Source: an uncultured Clostridia bacterium | Lineage (GTDB): Bacteria > Bacillota > Clostridia > Lachnospirales > CAG-274 | NCBI GenBank assembly: GCA_944381435.1 | Contig: CALWLD010000016.1 | Location: 1 to 53,710 of the forward strand | DNA: 53,710 nucleotides | Direction: 5' to 3' | Part shown: positions 1-7,258 of the stretch, piece by piece | Numbering within the stretch: position 1 is the stretch's first letter | How the letters are laid out: each line of letters starts with the position of its first letter | Notes under the pieces: model-generated | What the model saw: the letters and a program-made list of their open reading frames with translations, nothing else | Database searches by the model: none | Told to the model about the DNA's origin: nothing | Made by a program: the position numbers and the translations under genes

Positions 1-19
1 GTCGTTTAACGACTAGATT

Positions 20-48
20 ATAATATCATATTTTTTTAACCTTGTCAA
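20..48 (-). promoter_or_regulatory. Strong sigma-A promoter P2 reading out of the window (rRNA-type)
   Basis: Read on the minus strand there is a TTGACA -35 (positions 43-48), a 17-nt spacer and a TATTAT -10 (20-25). The start would fall near position 12, just before a GTCGTTTAACGAC palindrome at 1-13. It shares surrounding sequence with a second promoter at 137-165, so the two form a tandem pair as rRNA operons commonly have. The transcribed gene lies beyond position 1, so rRNA is an inference. Confidence 0.6.
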
Positions 49-136
49 GAACTTTTTTCATTTTTTTGTAATTTTTTTATTTTTTGTAATTTCTTGACTT
101 TTATTTAAAATCTTGTCACTTTTTAGCGACTAGATT

Positions 137-165
137 ATTTTACCACTATTTCAAAACTTTGTCAA
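137..165 (-). promoter_or_regulatory. Strong sigma-A promoter P1 reading out of the window (rRNA-type)
   Basis: On the minus strand: perfect TTGACA (160-165), 17-nt spacer, TAAAAT (137-142), followed by TAATCTAGTCG as at the other promoter. The near-identical blocks about 117 bp apart suggest a duplicated promoter upstream of a highly expressed minus-strand operon beyond the window. Confidence 0.6.
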
Positions 166-294
166 CAACTTTTTTCATTTTTTATAAAATTTATTAGTTT
201 GGTTTGAAACAGCTTGTTTATATTAACACATTAATATTTATATGTCAATATCTAATTTTATTATTTTCAAAAAAATTTATTTTATACAATATTT

Positions 295-501
295 TTAATC
301 TTTAGTAAGCTTTGTTTCTGTCCCATCTTTTTCTACTATATAAATGTTATCTAGTATTTCAGTTTTAAACTGCTCCCTAAAATTTTTAATATATTCTTTT
401 CTAAGCTTATCTCTTTCTTTTATTTCATCTTCTGTAAGCCCTACAGTTTTTGCCTTTTTAGCAAGCTCATTTATTCTAACTATAAGTTTATCATTCGTCA
501 T
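295..501 (-). CDS. DUF896 (YnzC/UPF0291) family protein
   Basis: A 68-residue soluble, highly charged protein with the DUF896 pattern: an N-terminal RINELAKKAK helix, then LTEDEIKERDKLRKEYI and a short basic segment ending in KTEILDNIYIVEKDG. Its length is normal for the family, which is widespread in Firmicutes. The B. subtilis member YnzC lies in the SOS-induced yneA operon; the molecular function is unclear. A Shine-Dalgarno (AGGAG) precedes the ATG. It stands alone, between an upstream tRNA-Ser and rRNA-type promoters. An array of four 22-nt palindromes (529-615) occupies its 5' region and may control it. I see no canonical LexA box. Confidence 0.85.
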   Translation of the reverse strand: MTNDKLIVRINELAKKAKTVGLTEDEIKERDKLRKEYIKNFREQFKTEILDNIYIVEKDGTETKLTKD

Positions 502-528
502 ACTAAAACTCCTATAAAATTAAAACTT

Positions 529-615
529 GTACAAAACCAAGGTTTGTACGGTATAAAACTAAAGTTTATACAGTATAAAACCAAGGTTTATACGCTATAA
601 AACTAAAGTTTATAT
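529..615. repeat. Four tandem 22-nt palindromic units
   Basis: Units start at 529, 551, 573 and 595 with an exact 22-nt period. Each is a 21-nt near-palindrome with the layout GTATAAAACC-AA-GGTTTATAC or the variant with ACTAAAGT at its centre. The two centre types alternate (CCAAGG, CTAAAG, CCAAGG, CTAAAG). The array lies between the tRNA-Ser terminator and the DUF896 start. Two helical turns per unit would put all sites on one face of the DNA, as for cooperative operators. It is too short and spacerless for a CRISPR. Confidence 0.8.
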
Positions 616-619
616 AAAT

Positions 620-650
620 AATTAAGAAAACCCTAAGCAAAAACTTAGGG
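620..650 (-). terminator. Rho-independent terminator of tRNA-Ser
   Basis: On the minus strand a CCCTAAG/CTTAGGG stem (631-650, 7 bp, loop TTTTTG) is followed by TTTTCTTAATT, immediately after the tRNA 3' end at 658. Confidence 0.85.
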
Positions 651-657
651 TTAAATA

Positions 658-745
658 CGGAGGACAAGGGATTTGAACCCTCGCGCCGCGTTAACGACCT
701 ACTCCCTTAGCAGGGGAGCCTCTTCAGCCACTTGAGTAATCCTCC
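658..745 (-). tRNA. tRNA-Ser (GCU anticodon)
   Basis: On the minus strand the 88-nt molecule has a GGAGGAT/GTCCTCC acceptor stem with G discriminator, D arm (CTCAAGTGGCTGAAGAG), anticodon stem CTCCC/GGGAG with loop CTGCTAA giving anticodon GCU, a long type-II variable arm (TAGGTCGTTAACGCGGCGC) and T arm GGGTTCAAATCCC. The long variable arm and GCU identify serine (AGC/AGU codons). CCA is not encoded. Confidence 0.97.
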
Positions 746-821
746 AAACATAAGCAGTATCAACACTGCTTGTTTATTATATTACACTTTTTATATAATG
801 TCAATACTTTTTTTAAAATTT

Positions 822-1676
822 TTAAAAAATTTTTAAAACACCTAAGCCAACTGTCATTTTACCACCTTTTAATATATGCTGTTGTATAGATTTTTGCAAA
901 GATGTTTTAGCGTTAAAATCTTTTATATCTCCTTCAAATTTATTAAATACCCATTCTATATAATCATTGCTTTCAAAATAATTGTCTAACATATTATAAT
1001 CTTTTCTAAAATTATATATACCACTATCTTTTTTTATAAAGCCTTCTAGCTCTTTGCCTAAAAGCCAGCTAGAGCATAAAATTTTATATTGTTTATTAAA
1101 TATTTCATTAAAAAATATTTTTGCATTTTTATAGGTAGTATTTAATTTTTCATTTGTGCAAACAGCATCGCTTGGTATATGAACATATAAAACCTTATCT
1201 TCTTTAGGTATATTTATCTTCTTTGCTATCTCATCATTTAAAGAAGCTATTTCAAATTCTAATTCATCTATTCTAAATATCCTTAAAGATAACTGACGCC
1301 AAGCCCAAAAGCCTCTGTCAAAAACATATTTATTGATGTTATTATAAGTTTCTCTTACAAACCTAGAAAAACATTTCATAGTATCTAAATATATTTTTTC
1401 ATTTATGCCTTTTTCTATATATTTATCATAAGATAGTATAGCAGTATATAAAAATACTATAAGCTCACAAACCTTGTTTTCATCTAATGTATCTGTATAT
1501 ACTTTTAATGTTTTGTATGCTTCTTCTGCTTGTTTATCATTTAATAATTTTTCACATATAGGAATTATTTTATCCTTTTCTATAAAATGAAAGTTTTTTT
1601 CTATTTCTTGTATCATACCTTGTGGCATATCTATCTTGTAACATAATTTTATAATATCTTGTTTGTTAAACTGCAT
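822..1676 (-). CDS. Acyltransferase-domain protein of the DUF5596/GNAT-like type, function uncertain
   Basis: A soluble 284-residue protein without signal peptide or membrane segment. The first ~130 residues are helical (LCYKIDMPQGMIQEIEKNF). The C-terminal half has the pattern of a GNAT-like acyltransferase domain, with YVHIPSDAVCTNEKLNTTYK followed by a helix and an aromatic core (CSSWLLGKELEGFI). I recall proteins of this shape as 'acyltransferase domain-containing' or DUF5596 in Clostridia; substrate unknown. It is the last gene of a minus-strand run, 9 nt after the anti-sigma gene, so it may share that promoter. SD GAGG lies upstream of the ATG. Family assignment is moderate. Confidence 0.55.
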   Translation of the reverse strand: MQFNKQDIIKLCYKIDMPQGMIQEIEKNFHFIEKDKIIPICEKLLNDKQAEEAYKTLKVYTDTLDENKVCELIVFLYTAILSYDKYIEKGINEKIYLDTMKCFSRFVRETYNNINKYVFDRGFWAWRQLSLRIFRIDELEFEIASLNDEIAKKINIPKEDKVLYVHIPSDAVCTNEKLNTTYKNAKIFFNEIFNKQYKILCSSWLLGKELEGFIKKDSGIYNFRKDYNMLDNYFESNDYIEWVFNKFEGDIKDFNAKTSLQKSIQQHILKGGKMTVGLGVLKIF

Positions 1677-1685
1677 ATATACCTC

Positions 1686-2663
1686 TTATTCTTTAGCTAA
1701 CACTTCAACTTTAAGATACCCTTGTAAATTTGAGTTAGCACTTTCTACATTTATAGTATAAACATCTTGTTCTCTTTCTTCATCTGTCATATAAAATTCC
1801 ATAAAGTTATTAGAATTTTTAGGAACAACAGTATCTTGGCTAACTTTATTTCCATCTATATCTTGTATATATAATATTACATCTTCATCTGTGTTGTTTT
1901 CAAAATAAACACTGCATATTTGCTCTTTATATAGAGCTATATCGTGTTTAAAAGATTTAACCTGCATATCTTCAGTTATATTTTTTTCATATAAATATTG
2001 GTCATTGTCTAGGGTGTTTTCTGGTATGTTAAATAACTGAGCCTGTTGTGTGCTAGGTGCATCTGTTATACCTCTTGTAGCAACTTTAGGCACATTTTCT
2101 ATGTTTTCTTCTTGAACAATCACAGCTTCGCTAGCCACATCTTTAGCTTCCTCTGTTGTTGTTTCTTGGCTAGCCTCTTTTGTAGTTATGTCTTGGGTGT
2201 TATGTTCTATATTTTCTTTTAGCTCTCTACCTTCTATTTCTGTTGATGAAGGGATAGTTGTCTGCTCTATATGCTCTGTTATATTTTCTGTAGATTGTTC
2301 TATATTTTGAGCGATATATATGTTGTTTTTAACTGGACTATTTTCCATAGCCTTTATTATATAAAATCCACATATAAAAATAGCTATAGTTGCTGCCACA
2401 TAAGAATACTTTTTAAAATAAAGTATTTTAGGAGCTTGTTTTTCTTCTTTTTTAATATTTTCTAATATTTTATATTTTAAATCTTTAGGTGGGTCTATAT
2501 CTTTAATATTTTTAAGCTTAACAGTTATTTTTTCTAATTTATAATATTCATCTTGACAATGCTTGCAATCTTTCATATGCTCTTCAAATGCTTTAAGTTC
2601 TTCTTGGGAAAGTTGATGCTCTATATAGTCATACATTTTTTCACAAACTTCTCTACAATCCAT
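1686..2663 (-). CDS. Membrane anti-sigma factor with zinc-finger (ZAS) domain
   Basis: This 325-residue protein starts with a cytoplasmic anti-sigma zinc-binding motif (His29-x3-Cys33-x2-Cys36, with Cys3/Cys7 nearby). One membrane helix follows at about residues 86-103, then a long extracytoplasmic part. Residues ~110-215 are rich in Thr, Glu and Ser and look like a flexible stalk; the C-terminal ~110 residues look like a beta-rich sensor domain. Family knowledge: ZAS proteins hold ECF sigma factors inactive until proteolysis or ligand sensing releases them. The partner is the ECF sigma gene directly upstream (2771-3325). The signal it senses is unknown; dapF and PAP2 upstream suggest cell-wall or membrane stress. 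A strong SD (AAAGGAGG) precedes the ATG. Confidence 0.88.
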   Translation of the reverse strand: MDCREVCEKMYDYIEHQLSQEELKAFEEHMKDCKHCQDEYYKLEKITVKLKNIKDIDPPKDLKYKILENIKKEEKQAPKILYFKKYSYVAATIAIFICGFYIIKAMENSPVKNNIYIAQNIEQSTENITEHIEQTTIPSSTEIEGRELKENIEHNTQDITTKEASQETTTEEAKDVASEAVIVQEENIENVPKVATRGITDAPSTQQAQLFNIPENTLDNDQYLYEKNITEDMQVKSFKHDIALYKEQICSVYFENNTDEDVILYIQDIDGNKVSQDTVVPKNSNNFMEFYMTDEEREQDVYTINVESANSNLQGYLKVEVLAKE

Positions 2664-2770
2664 TAGCTATACCTCCTTTACATTTTTTAGAAATAAAATA
2701 AAGCCCACGGTTTTTAAATTTAATAATCAAATATATAATATTAAACGTAATTTATTTATATTTGTTCCTA

Positions 2771-3325
2771 TCAAGCTTTTAAAATATTTTTAAGCATATT
2801 TCTAGCACGGTTTATTCTAGACTTAACAGTGCCTATATTAAGGTTTAATATTTCGCTTATTTCGTTATAGCTAAAACCTTTTACATCTCTTAAAAATATT
2901 AAGGCTCTGTTTGTTTCGCTTAAGCTGTTAATAGCTTTTTCTATTTCTAAAATTCCTTCTTTTTGTATAAGAGCATTTTCTGGTGTAATATCATCAGAAG
3001 GTATATCAAGAGAATAGCTGTTATCTTCTCCTTCTAATTCCATATCAAGAGATATATTATTTTTGCCTTTTCTTTTTCTAACTTCATCTATGCAAGTGTT
3101 ATATGTTATGGTGTAAACCCAAGTTTTTATGCTTTGTTTACCTTCACACTTACTTAAATTTTTATAAATTTTCATAAATGCTTCTTGTGTCATATCTTCT
3201 GCATCTGATGTATTGTTAAATATTCTGTAAGAAAGGTTATAAACCATTTTTTCGTATTTTTCAATAATTTCAGAAAAAGCATCTATGTCGCCTTTTAAAA
3301 CTTTTTCTACAATTTCTATATCCAT
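2771..3325 (-). CDS. ECF-family RNA polymerase sigma factor (SigW/RpoE-like)
   Basis: A 184-residue sigma-70 family protein with only regions 2 and 4. Region 2 is at about residues 10-75 (YRIFNNTSDAEDMTQEAFMK, then WVYTITYNTCIDEVRKR). Region 4 is at about 125-180 (LSETNRALIFLRDVKGFSYN, then NIGTVKSRINRARN). It directs RNA polymerase to stress promoters and is paired with the adjacent anti-sigma gene, the usual arrangement. The gene begins 11 nt after the PAP2 stop, so it is probably co-transcribed from upstream. I could not identify an autoregulatory ECF promoter next to it. Confidence 0.93.
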   Translation of the reverse strand: MDIEIVEKVLKGDIDAFSEIIEKYEKMVYNLSYRIFNNTSDAEDMTQEAFMKIYKNLSKCEGKQSIKTWVYTITYNTCIDEVRKRKGKNNISLDMELEGEDNSYSLDIPSDDITPENALIQKEGILEIEKAINSLSETNRALIFLRDVKGFSYNEISEILNLNIGTVKSRINRARNMLKNILKA

Positions 3326-3336
3326 ATAAACCTCTT

Positions 3337-3837
3337 TTAAAACAAGATAAAAAAACCTAAAACACCTGTTGTTATCCCTATCATAAATCCAAATAACACA
3401 TCTATAGGGTAATGAAGCCCTGCTGTTATTCTGGATACGCCTGTAATAATAGCTAATATAATAAAAAGCATCAAATAGCTAGGGAAAACATAGCCTAAAG
3501 CTAGTGCTAAAACCATAGCACTAGCAGAGTGGTTGCTAGGCATAGAGTTTCCCCCTTTGTGCTTTACAAGGCTTTTAATATTAAGCCTTTCAAAAGGTCT
3601 TTTAGAATTTATCTTTTTTCTAAGTATTTTCGCTATAATGATAGTAATTAAAGGAATAATTAAATATTTTAATAAATCTTTATATGTATATATATGAAAG
3701 TTTAATAAAATATGTATAAACCCCATTAAGTACATAATAAAAAATAAATAACAAGAATATATAGTAGTAAAAACTGTTAATTTTTTATGTCTGTTACCAA
3801 AGCTAAATAGTATATCAAATAATTTTTCATTTAGCAT
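3337..3837 (-). CDS. PAP2-family membrane phosphatase (possibly undecaprenyl-diphosphate phosphatase)
   Basis: A polytopic membrane protein of about 166 residues with all three PAP2 catalytic motifs: KINSKRP, MPSNHSAS and SRITAGLHYPID. Family members dephosphorylate lipid phosphates such as undecaprenyl diphosphate, phosphatidic acid or phosphatidylglycerol phosphate. I set the start at the ATG that overlaps the dapF stop by one base (TAATG, 3837), a classic translational-coupling arrangement. An in-frame ATG at 3849 lies too close to the SD (AAGGAG). The neighbours dapF, ECF sigma and anti-sigma favour a role in the peptidoglycan lipid carrier cycle, which is inference. Confidence 0.87.
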   Translation of the reverse strand: MLNEKLFDILFSFGNRHKKLTVFTTIYSCYLFFIMYLMGFIHILLNFHIYTYKDLLKYLIIPLITIIIAKILRKKINSKRPFERLNIKSLVKHKGGNSMPSNHSASAMVLALALGYVFPSYLMLFIILAIITGVSRITAGLHYPIDVLFGFMIGITTGVLGFFILF

Positions 3838-4676
3838 TATAAAAGCCATTCTCCTTCAAATACAAACCTAGCAGGGCCTGTCATATAAACATTGTTATCG
3901 TCTTTGTTCCAAGTTATGTTAAGTGTGCCACCTAATAATTTTACAAAAACATTTTCTCTATCGCTTTTACCGTTTAAAAATGAAGCTACAACTGTTGCAC
4001 AAGTGCCTGTACCGCAAGCAAAGGTTTCCCCGCTACCTCTTTCAAAAACACGCATTTTTAAATGGTTGTTGTCTATAACTTCTACAAATTCAATGTTAGC
4101 TCTTTTAGGAAAAGCCTCGTGTTTTTCTAATATAGCTCCATATTTATCCACGTCAAAGTTATCAACGTCATCAACAAAGGTAACAGCGTGAGGGTTGCCC
4201 ATAGATACACAGGTAAAGGTAAATTCTTTATCTAATGCTTTAAGCTTTAAGTTTTTAACAACTTCTTCATCAGATATAACAGGTATGTCTTTAGGGTTAA
4301 ATATAGGCTCACCCATATTAACTTTAACATCTAGCACCATATCTTTATCATCTTTAAAAAATTCTAAAGTTTTAATACCTGCTAAAGTTTCTACCGTTAT
4401 TTTATCTTTTTTAGCAATGTTTTTATCGTGTACAAATTTACCAACGCATCTTATGCCATTTCCACACATTTCAGATTCTGAGCCATCGCTGTTAAACATA
4501 CGCATTTTACAATCTGCCACATCAGATGGCATAACTAATATAAGCCCATCTGAGCCTACCCCAAAGTTTCTGTTGCTCATTTGTATAGCAAGCTCTTTTG
4601 GGTTTTCCACCTTTTCTTTAAAACAATCTATATAAACATAGTCATTTCCACAACCTTGCATTTTAGTAAATTTCAT
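3837..4676 (-). CDS. dapF: Diaminopimelate epimerase
   Basis: Converts LL- to meso-diaminopimelate for lysine and peptidoglycan synthesis, in the cytoplasm. The 279-residue length is normal. Both catalytic Cys motifs are present: SEMCGNGIRC in the N-terminal half and SGETFACGTGTCA in the C-terminal half, with the family start FTKMQGCGNDYVYID. The stop overlaps the start of the PAP2 gene. Upstream, 15 nt away, lies the flavodoxin/SCP2 gene on the same strand, so the group 6074-822 may be one transcript. Confidence 0.97.
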   Translation of the reverse strand: MKFTKMQGCGNDYVYIDCFKEKVENPKELAIQMSNRNFGVGSDGLILVMPSDVADCKMRMFNSDGSESEMCGNGIRCVGKFVHDKNIAKKDKITVETLAGIKTLEFFKDDKDMVLDVKVNMGEPIFNPKDIPVISDEEVVKNLKLKALDKEFTFTCVSMGNPHAVTFVDDVDNFDVDKYGAILEKHEAFPKRANIEFVEVIDNNHLKMRVFERGSGETFACGTGTCATVVASFLNGKSDRENVFVKLLGGTLNITWNKDDNNVYMTGPARFVFEGEWLL

Positions 4677-4691
4677 AAAATTCCTCCTAAA

Positions 4692-6074
4692 TTAAATAAT
4701 TTTAAAAAATTGCTCAAACTTACTTATGATAACAAAATTACCTTTAACTTTTAACCTGCCTAGCATAAAGGCTTTTTGAAGGGTGCATTTACCGCTTATA
4801 ACCTCTTCCCAAACAGCACTATCAGATATAATTGTAACATCTGCAGATGGATAAATACCCTCTGTATAGCTACATTCTCCATTTTTTATAACAAAAAAAC
4901 CATTAAAATTTTCTTTTCCAGATATGCTAACTTGCATAGTAATGTCTATACCGCTTGCAATCTGAGGTTGAAAATAATGATATAGGCTTTGAGTTTTTTG
5001 TTTTAAACTGCTAATGCTAGCAGAAATGCTATTTTCACTGCTATATTTAACATATTCATTCATTTGCCTTTGTATATTAGCTTCTTCTTCATATTTTTGA
5101 CCTAATAATTTTGCAATATGGCTTATATCATCTGTTTTGTTGTTTTGGTCTAAAGTATTTCCAAATTGGTTGTTTACGCTGTTGTTGTTAAATTGGTTGC
5201 CAAATTGGTTGTTTACGCTGTTGTTGTTAAATTGGTTGTTATCTTTTATATTTGATAAATTTCCGCTAAACTGTTGGTTATTAAGCCCAGTGTTAGCTTG
5301 TTGGTTATTGTTAAGCTGTTGGCTTTTATATTGGTTTAGTATATCATTAATGTTATTTTTTGATATGTTATTAACAGGCTTGTTTTCCACTACATTGTCT
5401 ATTTCTTTTTTGTATAAGTTAGCAACTTGCTCTCCTGTTAAATTTCTTATAGGCTTGTCTTCTTTCATAAGGCTTTCTATGCTAACATTATTTTGAACAA
5501 CAGGTTCTTTTTGTTTTACATAAGCCTCTTTAAAAGGATTAGCAATAAAGTATTTACGGTTTTGCCTTAACATTCTGTAAAAATCTTCGGCATATTTTTC
5601 TATAGTTTCTGTAATTTCTTTAGATATTTCTATGTTGGTTAAATATTCTTTGCCTATAAGCATATTGTTAATGTTTATACCGCCTAACGCTCCTATAAGC
5701 ATATTCATATAATTTCCAGCCATATATTCACTATTATCAGATGATGTTATTATAGACATACAAGGCTTGTCCTTTAAAACATCTTTGTATAGGTTATCAT
5801 CTAAATGTTCTAGGAACGCGTGCATAAGGCCATTTACAGAAAACCTTTGTGCTGTTGTTGCAAATATAATGCCTTGTGCGTTTTTCATATGGTTAAATAT
5901 GTTTTCAACTATAGGTTGTTTTGTCCCGTTATAATAGCCTATATCTACTTTTGTTATATCTAAGGTAGATACATTAACCCCTATTTCATTTAATGTGTTT
6001 TTAAATATATTAAAAACATAATCTAGCTTTTGCTCAAAAGGAGAAACTCCAGAATATATACAAATTATTTGCAT
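4692..6074 (-). CDS. Flavodoxin-like FMN reductase fused to an SCP2 sterol/lipid-carrier domain
   Basis: About 460 residues in three parts. Residues ~1-180 resemble an NADPH-dependent FMN reductase/flavodoxin fold (IICIYSGVSPFEQKL, then GIIFATTAQRFSVNGLMHAF). Residues ~210-340 are an Asn/Gln-rich, low-complexity linker with a tandem repeat (NNQFNNNSVNNQFGN). Residues ~365-460 are an SCP2-type hydrophobic-ligand domain (GIDITMQVSISGKENFNGFF). I start at the ATG at 6074, 8 nt after AGGAGG; an upstream TTG is too close to the SD. It is first in the minus-strand run leading to dapF. The combination suggests a reductase acting on a bound hydrophobic ligand; substrate unknown. Confidence 0.75.
   Translation of the reverse strand: MQIICIYSGVSPFEQKLDYVFNIFKNTLNEIGVNVSTLDITKVDIGYYNGTKQPIVENIFNHMKNAQGIIFATTAQRFSVNGLMHAFLEHLDDNLYKDVLKDKPCMSIITSSDNSEYMAGNYMNMLIGALGGININNMLIGKEYLTNIEISKEITETIEKYAEDFYRMLRQNRKYFIANPFKEAYVKQKEPVVQNNVSIESLMKEDKPIRNLTGEQVANLYKKEIDNVVENKPVNNISKNNINDILNQYKSQQLNNNQQANTGLNNQQFSGNLSNIKDNNQFNNNSVNNQFGNQFNNNSVNNQFGNTLDQNNKTDDISHIAKLLGQKYEEEANIQRQMNEYVKYSSENSISASISSLKQKTQSLYHYFQPQIASGIDITMQVSISGKENFNGFFVIKNGECSYTEGIYPSADVTIISDSAVWEEVISGKCTLQKAFMLGRLKVKGNFVIISKFEQFFKII
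5130..5245. repeat. In-gene tandem repeat coding the Asn-rich linker
   Basis: Within the flavodoxin/SCP2 gene a ~45-nt unit containing GTTGTTGTTAAATTGGTTG is repeated about twice and then partly, producing the NNQFNNNSVNNQFGN repeat. It probably varies in length between strains by slippage. Confidence 0.7.
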
Positions 6075-6187
6075 AAACAAATCCTCCTAATTAAATTGTG
6101 AATTATTTTAATTATAGCATATTATAACAAATATATAAAGATTAAAATATATTTTTATAAAATTTATTGATATTTTTAAATTTGTTA

Positions 6188-6239
6188 TTGACAAAAATAC
6201 CTTGTTGTGCTAAACTAACTTCAGTTAGCTTTAGTTTAG
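6188..6239 (+). promoter_or_regulatory. Promoter with overlapping palindromic operator of the iron-siderophore importer
   Basis: TTGACA (6188-6193), 17-nt spacer and TAAACT (6211-6216) form a sigma-A promoter. The -10 lies in a palindromic stretch at 6210-6239: inner CTAAC-TTCA-GTTAG (6215-6228) and outer CTAAACTAA (6210-6218) with TTAGTTTAG (6231-6239). The TTAG/CTAA-rich dyad resembles operators of DtxR/IdeR/MntR-type metal repressors more than the classical Fur box. Binding by such a repressor is inference. Confidence 0.6.
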
Positions 6240-6283
6240 AAAAGTTAATTATTACTTAATACAAGTTATTAAGAGGGGGTAAT

Positions 6284-7240
6284 ATGAAAAGTATTTATAA
6301 AAAAATTATATATATTCTTATACTTTTAACATTAAGTATAATTTCTATACAAATAGGAGTTAAAGATTTTAGCATAATAGGTGCTTTATCTAGTAATGAA
6401 AGTGATGTATTTTTAATAACTATTAGCAGGTTACCTAGGCTTTTAGCAATCATAATAACAGGGGCAAGCCTTAGCATATGCGGGCTTTTAATGCAAACTA
6501 TAACAAATAACAAGTTTGTATCTCCATCTACAGTAGGTACTATGGAATGGTGCAAGCTTGGTATATTAGTATCAATTTTGTTTTTTGGCGGCGAACATAA
6601 ATTAATAAAAATATTAGTAGCTTTTATAATAGCTTTAATTGGTAATTTTTTATTTATGTCTATCCTAAAAACTATTAAATTTAAAAATAGCCTTGTAGTG
6701 CCTCTTATAGGTATAATGCTTGGTAGCGTTGTATCTTCTATAACAAGTTTTGTTGCTTATAAATATGAGCTTATCCAAAACATATCTTCTTGGTTGCAAG
6801 GTAATTTTTCAACAGTTATTAAAGGTAACTATGAAATATTATACATTGGTATCCCTATGTTAGCCTTCACTTACATATTTGCTAATAAATTTACTATAGC
6901 AAGTATGGGTGAAGATTTTGCCATAAACCTTGGCGTAAATTACCAAAAAATAGTAACTATAGGGCTTGTTATCATATCTTTTGTTAGCTCTTTAGTTGTT
7001 GTTACCATAGGTAGCATATCTTTTGTAGGGCTTGTAATCCCTAATATCGTTTCTATGACAAAAGGCGATAGCATAAAAAATACAATTTTTGATATAGCAA
7101 TTTTAGGCGCTATTTTCGTCTTGTTATGTGATATTTTAGGAAGGGTTATTATCTATCCTTACGAAATAAACGTTAGCACAATAATAAGTGTTGTAGGTAG
7201 CATTATATTTTTATTTATCCTATTTAAAAAGCAAAAATAA
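6284..7240 (+). CDS. FecCD-family iron-siderophore ABC permease 1 (YclN-like)
   Basis: A 318-residue polytopic permease of the BtuC/FecCD fold, with the family segments SRLPRLLAIIITGASLSICG near the N-terminus, the NLGVNYQK coupling region and GSISFVGLVIPNIV. It forms half of the membrane channel of an iron-chelate importer. Gene order permease-permease-ATPase-binding protein matches B. subtilis yclNOPQ (petrobactin) and the FatDCEB group. Strong SD (AGAGGGGG) precedes the ATG. The operon sits behind a metal-repressor-like operator, so low iron probably induces it. The exact siderophore cannot be read from the sequence. Confidence 0.9.
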   Translation: MKSIYKKIIYILILLTLSIISIQIGVKDFSIIGALSSNESDVFLITISRLPRLLAIIITGASLSICGLLMQTITNNKFVSPSTVGTMEWCKLGILVSILFFGGEHKLIKILVAFIIALIGNFLFMSILKTIKFKNSLVVPLIGIMLGSVVSSITSFVAYKYELIQNISSWLQGNFSTVIKGNYEILYIGIPMLAFTYIFANKFTIASMGEDFAINLGVNYQKIVTIGLVIISFVSSLVVVTIGSISFVGLVIPNIVSMTKGDSIKNTIFDIAILGAIFVLLCDILGRVIIYPYEINVSTIISVVGSIIFLFILFKKQK

Positions 7241-7258
7241 TTATAAAGGAAGTTCACT

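Noticed and set aside
529-615. Palindrome array as a CRISPR array
   Set aside because: The units are 22 nt with one-base gaps, no unique spacers and no cas genes nearby.
529-615. Palindromes as LexA boxes of an SOS gene
   Set aside because: They lack the GAAC-N4-GTTC core of firmicute LexA sites.
3892-4635. Plus-strand open frames opposite dapF
   Set aside because: They are antisense shadows without SD or family similarity, while dapF is complete on the minus strand.
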